A model generated the notes under the pieces. That model was not told the origin of the DNA and ran no database searches. It was given only the letters and a program-made list of their open reading frames with translations. Both the position numbers and the translations under genes were made by a program. Source: Micromonospora sp. MP36 (GTDB lineage: Bacteria > Actinomycetota > Actinomycetes > Mycobacteriales > Micromonosporaceae). From it: 64,000 bases of DNA. Shown piece after piece: positions 37,001-44,952 of this stretch (within the stretch, counting starts at the first letter, position 1; each line of letters opens with the position of its first letter). The stretch is from contig NZ_VSFA01000001.1 of the NCBI RefSeq assembly GCF_008119785.1, forward strand, positions 248,001 through 312,000, written 5' to 3'.

Positions 37001-37105
37001 ATGGTTACCGAGATCGGGTTCGTCAGCCTGCTGGTCGCCGGCCTGGGCGCGCTCGCCGGTGGCCTGGTCTATCTGGCCGTGAAGATCTCGAGAGGAAAAT
37101 GGTGA
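37001..37105 (+). CDS. 34-residue single-helix membrane peptide
   Basis: ATG to TGA encodes one hydrophobic helix (IGFVSLLVAGLGALAGGLVY) with a basic end (KISRGKW). TAGGAT lies 7 nt upstream, giving a leaderless start. Its last codons overlap the start of the nitrobindin gene by 7 nt, so translation of the two is likely coupled. No family known. Confidence 0.6.
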   Translation: MVTEIGFVSLLVAGLGALAGGLVYLAVKISRGKW

Positions 37106-37692
37106 GCGACAACCCACTTGCGCCGCCGCCGTGGCTGAACGCGCCGCCGGTCGACCCGTACCCGTACGAGGAGAGCCACGACCTGCGCGTCGGCCCGAAG
37201 CTGCACCCGAGCCTGGACGGCCTGCTGCCGTACATCGGGGTGTGGCGGGGGCGCGGCCGGGGCGGGTTCCCGACCATCGAGGACTTCGACTTCGCACAGG
37301 AGATCCGGATCAGCCACGACGGCCGGCCGTTCCTGCTCTACGAGTCCCGCGCCTGGATCCTCGACGAGCAGAGCCGCCCGGTCCGCCCGGCCGGCCGTGA
37401 GGTCGGCTGGTGGCGTCCGGTGATGGACGGCGACCGGGTCACCGACGAGGTGGAAGCCCTGATGAGCACGCCGACCGGGGTGATGGAGCTGCACATCGGC
37501 CGGCGCAAGGGCACCCAGATCGAGTTCGCCACCGACGCGGTGCTCCGGACGGCCACCGCCAAGGAGGTCACCGCCGGTGCCCGCCTCTTCGGCATCGTCG
37601 AGGGCGCCCTGCTGTACGCCCAGGAGATGGCCGCCATGGGCCACCCCCTGAGCCCCCACCTCTCCGCCCGCCTCCTCCGCGTGGCCGGCTGA
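37099..37692 (+). CDS. Nitrobindin / FABP-like heme-binding beta-barrel protein
   Basis: 197 residues. The nitrobindin signature G-V-W-R-G-R-G-R-G (LLPYIGVWRGRGRGGFPTI) is followed by antiparallel strands (FDFAQEIRISHDGRPFLLYE) and C-terminal histidines (MGHPLSPHLSARL) that should include the proximal heme ligand. Bacterial nitrobindins bind ferric heme and isomerise peroxynitrite. ATG 37099 overlaps the small membrane ORF; GTG 37102 is an alternative. Confidence 0.85.
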   Translation: MVSDNPLAPPPWLNAPPVDPYPYEESHDLRVGPKLHPSLDGLLPYIGVWRGRGRGGFPTIEDFDFAQEIRISHDGRPFLLYESRAWILDEQSRPVRPAGREVGWWRPVMDGDRVTDEVEALMSTPTGVMELHIGRRKGTQIEFATDAVLRTATAKEVTAGARLFGIVEGALLYAQEMAAMGHPLSPHLSARLLRVAG

Positions 37693-37826
37693 CGCCGCCC
37701 CGGCCCGTCGGGATCATGAGGGTGCCGGCGATGCCGCGCCCGACGCCGCCGGCGACCTCGCGGTCGACAGCGCGGGGCTCCGCCGGTGTGGGCGGGGCGG
37801 TGCGGTGGCCGAACTATGATCGGACG

Positions 37827-38255
37827 GTGTCCGAATCCTCCCTCGCGGAACTGCTCCGCTCCCGTGGGCTGCGGCTGACGGCGCAGCGGCAGCTCGTCCT
37901 GCAGGCGGTGATGGACCTGGGGCACGCCACGCCGGAGCAGGTGCACACGGCGGTCCGGGAGGTGGCCGCCGGGGTCAACATCACCACCATCTACCGGACG
38001 TTGGAGCTGCTGGAGCGGCTCGGGCTGGTGACGCACACCCACCTGTCCCACGGCTCGCCGACCTACCACGCGGCGGGCGAGCACCAGCACGTCCACCTGG
38101 TCTGCCGGGAGTGCGGCGCGATCGACGAGATCGAGCCCGAGCTGCTCCGCCCGCTCGCCGACCAGTTGGCCGCACAGCGGGGGTTCCAGGTGGACATCGG
38201 GCACGTGGCGCTCTTCGGCGTCTGCGGCCAGTGCGAGGACGGGGGACGCAAATGA
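37827..38255 (+). CDS. Fur family metalloregulator, FurB/Zur-like
   Basis: 142 residues. The winged helix (about 10-80) has LTAQRQLVLQAVMDLGHATP and NITTIYRTLELLERLGLV. The dimerisation domain carries HQHVHLVCRECGAIDEIE and GVCGQCEDGG, the two CxxC pairs of a structural zinc site. The Zur assignment is favoured by similarity to actinobacterial FurB but is not certain. TATGAT lies 6 nt before the GTG (leaderless). The gene overlaps ygfZ by 4 nt. Confidence 0.85.
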   Translation: MSESSLAELLRSRGLRLTAQRQLVLQAVMDLGHATPEQVHTAVREVAAGVNITTIYRTLELLERLGLVTHTHLSHGSPTYHAAGEHQHVHLVCRECGAIDEIEPELLRPLADQLAAQRGFQVDIGHVALFGVCGQCEDGGRK

Positions 38256-39364
38256 TCGACATCGCGGGAGCGGTGGCCGCCGAGGCCATCGACGAGGAGA
38301 CCCGGGAGCAGCCGGAGCCGGTGCACCGGGCGGCCGGGGTTGGCCCGGTGGCCGCCCACTACGGCGACCCGCTGCGCGAGCAGCGCACCCTGGCCACCGG
38401 CGTCGGCCTGGTCGACCGCTCGCACCGGGGTGTGGTGGCGGTGCCGGGCGAGGAGCGGATCGGCTGGTTGCACACCCTGACCAGCCAGCACCTCGCCGGG
38501 CTGGGCGCCTGGCAGGGCACCGAGCTGCTCGTCCTCTCTCCGCACGGGCACCTCGAGCAGCACGCCATGGTCGCCGACGACGGCGAGACCACCTGGCTGG
38601 ACACCGAGCCGGGGATGACCACCGGGCTGCTGTCGTACCTGGAGAAGATGCGGTTCTTCAGCAAGGTCGACCCGCGCGACGCGACCGCCGACCACGCGCT
38701 GCTCTCGCTGGTCGGGCCGGAGGCCACCGGCGCGCTCGACACGCTCGGCGTCACCGGGTTGGCGGCGCCGGACGCCGTCGCCGTGCCGGGCCCGAAGTTC
38801 CGCTCCGGCGAGCTGCCGTCCCGGCCCTCCGTGGTGTACGACGTCAAGCCGCTGCCGGTCGGCGGGTGGGCCCGGCGGGTGCCGCTCGGCGTGGACCTGC
38901 TGGTGCCCCGGGACGCGATGACCCAGGTGGTGGACGAGCTGCGGGGGGCCGGCGTGCCGGTGGCCGGGCTGTGGGCGTACGAGGCGATCCGGGTGGCCGC
39001 CCGGCGGCCGCGGGTCGGGGTGGACACCGACCACCGGACGATCCCGGCCGAGGTGGATCTGATCGCGCCGGCCGTACACCTGGACAAGGGCTGCTACCGG
39101 GGGCAGGAGACGGTGGCCCGGGTGCACAACCTGGGCCGGCCGCCGCGCCGCCTCGTCCTGTTGCACCTGGACGGGGTGACCACCGACCAGCTGCCGGCCG
39201 CCGGCACCCCGGTGACCCTGGACGGCCGGGCGGTCGGTTTCGTCGGCACCGCGGTGCAGCACCACGAGCTGGGCCAGATCGCCCTCGCCGTGGTCAAGCG
39301 CAACGTCGCCGAGGACGCCCGCCTGCTGGTCGGCGAGGCCGCCGCCGCCATCGAGCCGTCGTAA
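38252..39364 (+). CDS. ygfZ: YgfZ/GcvT-like folate-binding protein
   Basis: 370 residues. It has the GcvT-like fold with the YgfZ signature KGCYRGQETVARVHNLG near residue 285, including the conserved Cys. YgfZ proteins bind folate and help assemble or repair iron-sulfur enzymes. ATGA overlap with the Fur-family gene means metal control and iron-sulfur maintenance are co-expressed. Confidence 0.88.
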   Translation: MIDIAGAVAAEAIDEETREQPEPVHRAAGVGPVAAHYGDPLREQRTLATGVGLVDRSHRGVVAVPGEERIGWLHTLTSQHLAGLGAWQGTELLVLSPHGHLEQHAMVADDGETTWLDTEPGMTTGLLSYLEKMRFFSKVDPRDATADHALLSLVGPEATGALDTLGVTGLAAPDAVAVPGPKFRSGELPSRPSVVYDVKPLPVGGWARRVPLGVDLLVPRDAMTQVVDELRGAGVPVAGLWAYEAIRVAARRPRVGVDTDHRTIPAEVDLIAPAVHLDKGCYRGQETVARVHNLGRPPRRLVLLHLDGVTTDQLPAAGTPVTLDGRAVGFVGTAVQHHELGQIALAVVKRNVAEDARLLVGEAAAAIEPS

Positions 39365-39490
39365 GGGTGCCTCGCCGAGGGCCGCAAGGCGGAAATTCTT
39401 TCGGCTCTGCGCCCGATCAGGCATGATTCTTCCGCCTCGGCCCGCTCCGGCCATCGACCGGAGGTGGGTGGGGAGTCTAGGATCGCCGGC

Positions 39491-40318
39491 ATGAGCACAG
39501 GGACGTTGATCACGGTTGCCCCCACCGGTGCGGAGTCGGCGAAGGCGGAGGTGCCGGCGCTGCCGGTGACCCTTGACGAGTTGCTGCTCACCGCCAAGGA
39601 GTGCGAGGCGCTCGGCGCCGCCGTGATCCACGTCCACATCCGCGACGACGAGGCGAAGCCCACCCTCGACCAGGGGCGGCTGCGCGAGACCGTCGCGGCG
39701 CTGCGGGAGACCACCGACCTGATCGTGCAGCTCTCCTCGGGCGGCGCGGTGACCGACCCGGAGGCCGACCGGCTGGCCGTGCTGGACGCCGGCCCGGACA
39801 TGGCCTCCTGCACCATGGGCACGGTCAACTTCGGTGACGACGTCTTCCTCAACCGCTGGGAGTTCATCGTCGACCTGCACACCCGGATGCAGGAGAAGGG
39901 CGTCGTCCCCGAGTACGAGATCTTCGACCTCGGCCACCTCACCGCCCTCCAGCGCCTGCTCGGCAAGTACGGCCTGCCGCACGGCGGGCACGTGCACGTC
40001 GACTTCGTGATGGGCGTGCCGGGCGGCATGCCGGGCAGCACGGCGACCCTGGTCGCCGCCCAGCAGATGCTGCGCGACCTGCCGGAGGGCACCACCTTCT
40101 CGGCCACCGGGATCGGCCGCAGCACCCTCCCCGTGCTGCTCGCCTCCCTCTCGGCCGGCGGCCACCTGCGGGTCGGCATGGAGGACACGGTCACCTACGC
40201 CAAGGGCCAGCCGGTCGAGTCCAACATGCAACTGGTCGCCCGCGCGGTCGGCTTCGCCCAGCTCGCCCAGCGTCCGCCGCTGACCACCACCGAGGCCCGG
40301 CAGCTCCTCGGCATGTAA
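39491..40318 (+). CDS. BKACE family beta-keto acid cleavage enzyme
   Basis: 275 residues of the DUF849/BKACE TIM-barrel family. Metal-binding HVHIRDDEAKPTLD, LSSGGAVTDPEADR, and HGGHVHVDFVMGVPGGMPG give the HxH ligands. ATGIGRSTLPVLLASLS follows. The prototype (Kce) cleaves 3-keto-5-aminohexanoate with acetyl-CoA in lysine fermentation, but most family members act on other beta-keto acids, and the substrate here is not predicted. TAGGAT lies 7 nt before the ATG. Confidence 0.85.
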   Translation: MSTGTLITVAPTGAESAKAEVPALPVTLDELLLTAKECEALGAAVIHVHIRDDEAKPTLDQGRLRETVAALRETTDLIVQLSSGGAVTDPEADRLAVLDAGPDMASCTMGTVNFGDDVFLNRWEFIVDLHTRMQEKGVVPEYEIFDLGHLTALQRLLGKYGLPHGGHVHVDFVMGVPGGMPGSTATLVAAQQMLRDLPEGTTFSATGIGRSTLPVLLASLSAGGHLRVGMEDTVTYAKGQPVESNMQLVARAVGFAQLAQRPPLTTTEARQLLGM

Positions 40319-40412
40319 GCCGCGGCAGGCCCGGCACCCCTGTACGCCCAGGGCCGACGCCGCTGGTCACCCCGGTGACGGGCCCGCCGCGCCCGTCGGT
40401 ACCGTCCACCTC

Positions 40413-41372
40413 GTGGGAAAGACGTACGAGGGCGGCGTGCCGCTCGCCGAGGTGGTCCGGTCCGGGTTCGTGGAGGGCATCCACCGTGGCTCCGTGGCGG
40501 TGCTCGACGCCGCCGGTGCACCGGTGGCCGGGGCGGGGGACGTGGCCTCGCCGATCTTCCCCCGCTCGTCCAACAAGCCGATGCAGGCGATCGGCATGCT
40601 CCGGGCCGGCCTGCCGCTGACCGAACCGGCCGACGTGGCGCTGGTCTCGGCCAGCCATGCCGGTGAGGAGTTCCACGTCGAGCGGGTCACGGCGCTGCTA
40701 CGCGGCGCCGGACTGACCGAGGAGGCCCTGCACTGCCCGCCGGACCTGCCGGTCGGCGAGGCGGCCCGGGAGGCGGTGCTGCGGGCCGGCGGCGGGCCCA
40801 CGCGGACCCGGATGAACTGCTCCGGCAAGCACACCGGGATGCTGCTGACCTGCCTCGCGGCCGGCTGGCCGCTGGACGGCTACTGGCGGCCCGAGCATCC
40901 GCTCCAGCAGCGGCTGGCCGCCGCGATCGAGGAGTTCACCGGGGAGACGGCGGCGGCCGTCGGGGTGGACGGCTGCGGCGCTCCCGTGCTCGCCGTCTCG
41001 CTGACCGGGCTGGCCCGGGCGTACCTGCGGCTGGTCTCCGCCGAGCCCGGCACCGTCGAGCGGACGGTGGCGGACGCCATGCGGGCGTACCCGGAGTTGG
41101 TGGGCGGCACCCAGGCGGACGACACCCGGCTGATGCGCGGCGTACCCGGGCTGCTGGCGAAGGTCGGCGCGGAGGGTGTCGTCGCGGCGGCGGTCCCGGG
41201 GATCGGCGCCGTGGCCCTCAAGATCGACGACGGCGCCGGACGGGCCCGGATGCCGGTGCTGGTGGCGGCGCTGCGCCGGCTCGGCGTCGAGGCCCCGGTG
41301 CTGGCCGAGTACGCCGAGCTGCCGCTGCTCGGCGGCGGCCTGCCGGTCGGCGCCATCCGCCCGCTCTGGTAG
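40413..41372 (+). CDS. Asparaginase, PF06089 (AnsA-like, type II annotation)
   Basis: 319 residues: RSGFVEGIHRGSVAVLDAAG, SPIFPRSSNKPMQAIGML and RMNCSGKHTGMLLTCLA, followed by GVDGCGAPVLAVSLTG, are the conserved blocks of this asparaginase family, which is distinct from E. coli AnsB. Activity on asparagine is assigned by family. TACCGT lies 7 nt before GTG 40413. A strong palindrome follows the stop. Confidence 0.85.
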   Translation: MGKTYEGGVPLAEVVRSGFVEGIHRGSVAVLDAAGAPVAGAGDVASPIFPRSSNKPMQAIGMLRAGLPLTEPADVALVSASHAGEEFHVERVTALLRGAGLTEEALHCPPDLPVGEAAREAVLRAGGGPTRTRMNCSGKHTGMLLTCLAAGWPLDGYWRPEHPLQQRLAAAIEEFTGETAAAVGVDGCGAPVLAVSLTGLARAYLRLVSAEPGTVERTVADAMRAYPELVGGTQADDTRLMRGVPGLLAKVGAEGVVAAAVPGIGAVALKIDDGAGRARMPVLVAALRRLGVEAPVLAEYAELPLLGGGLPVGAIRPLW

Positions 41373-41385
41373 CCCTGGGGCCTGA

Positions 41386-41421
41386 TTCACGGAAAGAGTG
41401 GACAGCCACTCTTTCCGTGAA
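41386..41421. terminator. Perfect 16-bp hairpin between convergent genes
   Basis: TTCACGGAAAGAGTGG and CCACTCTTTCCGTGAA are exact reverse complements around loop ACAG. It lies 14 nt after the asparaginase stop and 31 nt from the stop of the convergent hydrolase. It is notably A+T-richer than everything around it. Confidence 0.8.
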
Positions 41422-41451
41422 GCTGCGTGACACGCCTGCGTCCGGCAGGGC

Positions 41452-42249
41452 TCAGGGCAGGAAGTCGAGCAGGGCGGCGTTGACCGGTTCGGGGCGTTCG
41501 AGCGGGAGCAGGTGGGCGGCGTCGGGGACGTCCGGCAGCCGCACCCCGTGCGGGGCCTCGGCGGCGATCCGGTCGGCGAGCCGGCGCAGGTCCGCGAGGT
41601 CGTCCGCGCCGGCGCCGACCAGCACCGGCATGGCCAGCTCACCCAGCCGGCCGATCGCCGGCGGGTCGAGTTCGCCCACCTCGACGGCGCTGAGCGCCAG
41701 TTCGGCGGCGAGGGCCCGCCGGTCCATCTCGTCGGCGAACCGGATCAGCTCCGGATCGACGTCCTCGGGGCCGCGGGTCGGGCCGACCACCCAGAACCGC
41801 ACCTCGCCCGCCGCGGTCGCGGCGAAGTCCTCCGGATCGACCTCGCCGATCAGTTCGTCCCAGAGCTGTTCGGTCTCCTCGGACCACTCGTTGCCGGAGA
41901 CCGGGGCGCCGAAGAGGGCCAGCGCGGAGACCCGGTCCGGGTACGCCAGCGCGGCGTCCACCGCCACCTTGCCGCCGAACGAGCAGCCCACCAGCGCGGC
42001 GCGTGGGACACCCAGGGCGTCCAGCAGCCCGATCACGTCGTCGTGGTGCGCGAACGGGCTCGGTGGCAGCTCGGACTCGCCGTAGCCGCGGAGGTCCACG
42101 GCGATCACCCGGTGTCGGGCGGCGAGCGCGGGCAGCTGGCCCCGCCACATCCGCCGGTCGGCGATGCCGGCGTGGAGCAGCACCACCGGGCTGCCGCTGC
42201 CGACCTCGTCGTACGCGAGCACCGCACCATTCACGTCGATCTTGACCAC
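41452..42249 (-). CDS. Alpha/beta hydrolase
   Basis: About 265 residues. The oxyanion strand is PVVLLHAGIADRRMWRGQ, the nucleophile elbow is GCSFGGKVAV (Ser), and the acid region MPVLVGAGADDLADLR is followed by late His in PDAAHLLPLERPE. A generic esterase or hydrolase; substrate unknown. GTG 42249 is chosen because TACCGT lies 6 nt upstream; an upstream in-frame GTG at 42273 is possible. Confidence 0.82.
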   Translation of the reverse strand: MVKIDVNGAVLAYDEVGSGSPVVLLHAGIADRRMWRGQLPALAARHRVIAVDLRGYGESELPPSPFAHHDDVIGLLDALGVPRAALVGCSFGGKVAVDAALAYPDRVSALALFGAPVSGNEWSEETEQLWDELIGEVDPEDFAATAAGEVRFWVVGPTRGPEDVDPELIRFADEMDRRALAAELALSAVEVGELDPPAIGRLGELAMPVLVGAGADDLADLRRLADRIAAEAPHGVRLPDVPDAAHLLPLERPEPVNAALLDFLP

Positions 42250-42302
42250 GGGGGAACGGTACGGACCGGACACCGGTCACGCAACCGGCTATCTGAGACC
42301 CT

Positions 42303-42354
42303 GCTAACTCTGGTTAGCATTTTGCTTGCAGTAGCTAGCGCCCCGCGTTAGCGT
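42303..42354 (+). promoter_or_regulatory. Promoter and likely operator of the XRE gene
   Basis: A perfect inverted repeat GCTAAC-TCTG-GTTAGC (42303-42318) lies directly upstream of -35 TTGCAG (42326-42331). A 17-nt spacer holds GCTAGC, and -10 TAGCGT (42349-42354) is overlapped by another GTTAGC. The ATG is 6 nt after the -10. Repeated GTTAGC half-sites over a promoter suggest autoregulation by the XRE protein. Confidence 0.6.
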
Positions 42355-42360
42355 GGAGTC

Positions 42361-43014
42361 ATGGCCACCGGTAAGGACCTTCCCGACGTCGGCGGGTTCA
42401 TTCGCGATCTGCGCCGCAACGCGAAGATCTCGCTGCGGCAGCTCGCCGAGCAGGCCGGCGTGAGTAACCCGTACCTCAGTCAGATCGAGCGCGGCCTGCG
42501 CAAGCCGAGCGCCGAGGTGCTCCAGCAACTCGCCAGCGCGCTGCGCGTCTCGACCCCGGCGATGTACCTGCGCGCCGGGCTGCTGGACGCCAAGGAGGGG
42601 CAGGGCGTGCTCGCGGCGATCGCCGTCGATCCCGAGCTCACCATGGCCCAGAAACAGTCACTCACCCAGATCTACGAGACGTTCCGCCGGGAGAACGCCC
42701 GGCTCGCCGAGGCGACCGCCGCGGCGCAGGGCGCCACCGAGCCGACCGCGGCCACCGCGCCGACCCCGGCGGCCACCGAGCCGACCCCGTCGACCGGCGT
42801 GCCGGCCGCGGCGCCGTCGGCCCCGGCCGCCAGCACGCCGGCCACGGCCGGCCCCGCGACGCCGGGCGGCACGCCGACCGAGGCCGTCCTCGAGTCGGTC
42901 GCCGTCACCGAGGCGGGTCCCGCGCCCGCCCCGACCACCGCCGACCCCGACAGGAAGACCGCCCACCGGGTGGTCCGGAAGGCCGCCGGCGCGGCCGAGG
43001 AGGAGAAGTTATGA
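42361..43014 (+). CDS. XRE-family transcriptional regulator, upstream partner of the HbhA-like gene
   Basis: 217 residues. The XRE helix-turn-helix (about 10-68) has LRRNAKISLRQLAEQAGVSN and PYLSQIERGLRKPSAEVLQQ. A short helical segment is followed by a long Ala/Thr/Pro-rich tail (about 118-190) and a basic end (HRVVRKAAGAAEEEKL). It corresponds to the gene before hbhA in Mycobacterium (Rv0474-like). Leaderless promoter with operator-like repeats. It overlaps the next gene by 4 nt. Confidence 0.82.
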   Translation: MATGKDLPDVGGFIRDLRRNAKISLRQLAEQAGVSNPYLSQIERGLRKPSAEVLQQLASALRVSTPAMYLRAGLLDAKEGQGVLAAIAVDPELTMAQKQSLTQIYETFRRENARLAEATAAAQGATEPTAATAPTPAATEPTPSTGVPAAAPSAPAASTPATAGPATPGGTPTEAVLESVAVTEAGPAPAPTTADPDRKTAHRVVRKAAGAAEEEKL

Positions 43015-43664
43015 CCCAGCCGAAGACCAACCGCATTCCGGCCCCGCTCTACGCCGCCGCCGGCGCCGGCGAGCTGGCCCTCGAGCAGCTCCGCAAGCTG
43101 CCCGCCGCGGTCAGCGACCTCGGCACCCGGGTGGTCGCCGAATTCGGCGGCAAGGCCGTCGTGACCGGTGTCGAGCTGCGCCAGAAGGCCACCGAGACGC
43201 TGAAGACCGCCAACCAGACGCTGAAGACCGCCAACCTGACCGCGACCGGGCTGCGGGAGAAGGCCGTCCCGACCGACCTCGACCTGGACAAGCTCCGCGA
43301 GGCCGCCGGCCGCAACGCCGCCGCCGTGCTGGCCGGCGCCCAGGAGCGGGCCCAGGCCGCGCAGGCCCGGGCGGTGGCCGCGTACGCCGAGCTGGTCGCC
43401 CGCGGTGAGCGGGTCGTCGGCGCGGGCGTGCTGGAGGCCGCCGACACGGTGAACGCCGACATCGAGGCGACCGAGAGCGTCACCCCGCCGGCCGAGGTGC
43501 CGACCCCGACCGAGGTGGCCGCGGCCGCCGAGGCCAAGCCGGCCGCCGTGAAGCGCACCCGGGCCACCAAGGCCACCGCCACCAGGGCCACCGCGGCGAA
43601 GTCGGCGACCCCGTCGGCGAAGCTGCCGAAGACCACGAAGCGGACCCGGCCCGCCGCCGAGTGA
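43011..43664 (+). CDS. HbhA-like (heparin-binding hemagglutinin family) protein
   Basis: 217 residues. An N-terminal short segment (IPAPLYAAAGAGELALEQL) like mycobacterial HbhA is followed by a long coiled-coil-type helix with an internal repeat (LKTANQTLKTANLTATGLR) and an Ala/Thr/Lys/Arg-rich C-terminal tail (KRTRATKATATRATAAK), like the Lys/Pro/Ala tail of HbhA. In mycobacteria HbhA binds sulfated glycans and also acts in lipid-body and polar growth contexts. In a non-pathogen a cell-surface or lipid-organising role is more likely. Start overlaps the XRE stop. Confidence 0.75.
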   Translation: MTQPKTNRIPAPLYAAAGAGELALEQLRKLPAAVSDLGTRVVAEFGGKAVVTGVELRQKATETLKTANQTLKTANLTATGLREKAVPTDLDLDKLREAAGRNAAAVLAGAQERAQAAQARAVAAYAELVARGERVVGAGVLEAADTVNADIEATESVTPPAEVPTPTEVAAAAEAKPAAVKRTRATKATATRATAAKSATPSAKLPKTTKRTRPAAE

Positions 43665-43676
43665 GTCGAAGCTGGA

Positions 43677-43722
43677 CCGAGACCCCGGACAGCGTCCTGT
43701 CGGACGTTTTCCGGGGTCTCGG
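43677..43722 (+). terminator. Terminator after the HbhA-like gene
   Basis: CCGAGACCCCGGA and TCCGGGGTCTCGG form a perfect 13-bp stem. A second small pairing (GTCC/GGAC) is possible within the 20-nt loop. It begins 12 nt after the stop. Confidence 0.82.
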
Positions 43723-43737
43723 CATAAGCTTGCCGAC

Positions 43738-44058
43738 ATGGCCTACGCCGCGCCGATCTTCGCGTTCGAAGTCCGCTACGTGATCGAGCTGATCCTGCTC
43801 GTCTTCGCCCTGGTGATCGAGGCGGTGGCGCTGGTCCACGCGATCACCCAGCGCTCCGACGCGTTCGCCGCGATCGGCACCCTGCCCAAGGGCGGCTGGA
43901 TCGCCATCCTGGCGGTCTGCCTGGTGCTCACCCTGCTCGGCGTCGGCGGCGGCGTGCTGAGCATCTTCACCCTGATCGGCATCGCGGCCGCGATGATCTA
44001 CCTGCTGGACGTCCGGGTCGGGCTGCGCGACCTGCACGACGGCCGGGGCTCCTGGTGA
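43738..44058 (+). CDS. DUF2516 small membrane protein
   Basis: 106 residues and three membrane helices (about 8-32, 42-62, 68-92), with IELILLVFALVIEAVALVHA and KGGWIAILAVCLVLTLLGVG. DUF2516 genes follow hbhA in mycobacteria (Rv0476-like), so the gene order XRE, HbhA, DUF2516 is conserved here. No known function. TAAGCT lies 7 nt before the ATG. It overlaps the next gene by 4 nt. Confidence 0.82.
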   Translation: MAYAAPIFAFEVRYVIELILLVFALVIEAVALVHAITQRSDAFAAIGTLPKGGWIAILAVCLVLTLLGVGGGVLSIFTLIGIAAAMIYLLDVRVGLRDLHDGRGSW

Positions 44059-44942
44059 GGAGCTTCCGCTGGCCCCCGCCACCGGACGGCGGCCCCCGCA
44101 CCTGGGGGCCCGGCCCCGGCGCCCCTCGCACCGGCCGGCCGGCGCTGCCCGAGCCGGAGACCGAACTGGTCACCACCCCGCACGGCGTACGGCTGGAGCG
44201 GCTGGTCACCGGCACCGGTGACCCGGTGACGGTGTTCGCCCACGGGCTCGGCAACGGCATCGCCATCACCCGCCCGTTCGGCAGCGGGGTCACCGGCCGG
44301 AAGATCTTCTTCCAGTTCCGTGGGCACGGCCGCTCCGACTCGCCGCCCGGGCCGTGGAGCTACCTGGACCTGGCCCGCGACCTGCGGGCGATCGCCGACC
44401 TCGGCGGCGCCACCCGGGCCTTCGGGGCGAGCCTCGGCGCGGGCGCGTTGTGCCGGCTGCTCGCCGAGAGCCCGGAACGCTTCGAGAAGCTGGTCTTCTT
44501 CCTGCCCGCCGTGCTGGACACCCCGCGGGGCGAGGTGGCCCGGGTCCGGCTGACCGATCTGCTCGACGCGGTGGCGGAGGGAGACGCCTCCGCGCTGGCC
44601 GACGTGGTGTCGCTGGAGCTGCCGCCGGCCGTCCGCAACACCCCGGCCGGCTGGGCCTACCTGCGGCAACGGCTGGACCAACTGCTCCGGGACGGGCTCG
44701 CGCCGGGGCTGGCCAGCCTGCCGGACCAGACCCCGCTGCGGACCCCCGACGCGCTCGCCGGGGTCACCGTTCCGGCGCTGGTGATCGGCTGCGCCGGCGA
44801 CGACCTGCACCCGGTGGCGGTCGCCGAGCAGTTGGCCGCCGCGCTGCCGCAGGCCACCCTGCACGTGTACGACCGGCCCGGCGTCCTCTGGTCCGACCGC
44901 GCCGACCTGCGGGAGCGGATCTCGGCGTTCCTCAACGGGTAA
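44055..44942 (+). CDS. Alpha/beta hydrolase
   Basis: 295 residues. A Pro-rich N-terminus precedes VTVFAHGLGNGIAITRPFG (oxyanion region) and RAFGASLGAGALCRLL (nucleophile Ser elbow). The acid is probably in ALVIGCAGDDLHPVAV; the usual late His is not evident and may lie in the loop HVYDRPGV. No substrate predicted. Coupled to the DUF2516 gene through a GTGA overlap. Confidence 0.78.
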   Translation: MRSFRWPPPPDGGPRTWGPGPGAPRTGRPALPEPETELVTTPHGVRLERLVTGTGDPVTVFAHGLGNGIAITRPFGSGVTGRKIFFQFRGHGRSDSPPGPWSYLDLARDLRAIADLGGATRAFGASLGAGALCRLLAESPERFEKLVFFLPAVLDTPRGEVARVRLTDLLDAVAEGDASALADVVSLELPPAVRNTPAGWAYLRQRLDQLLRDGLAPGLASLPDQTPLRTPDALAGVTVPALVIGCAGDDLHPVAVAEQLAAALPQATLHVYDRPGVLWSDRADLRERISAFLNG

Positions 44943-44952
44943 CCTGCCCGGC

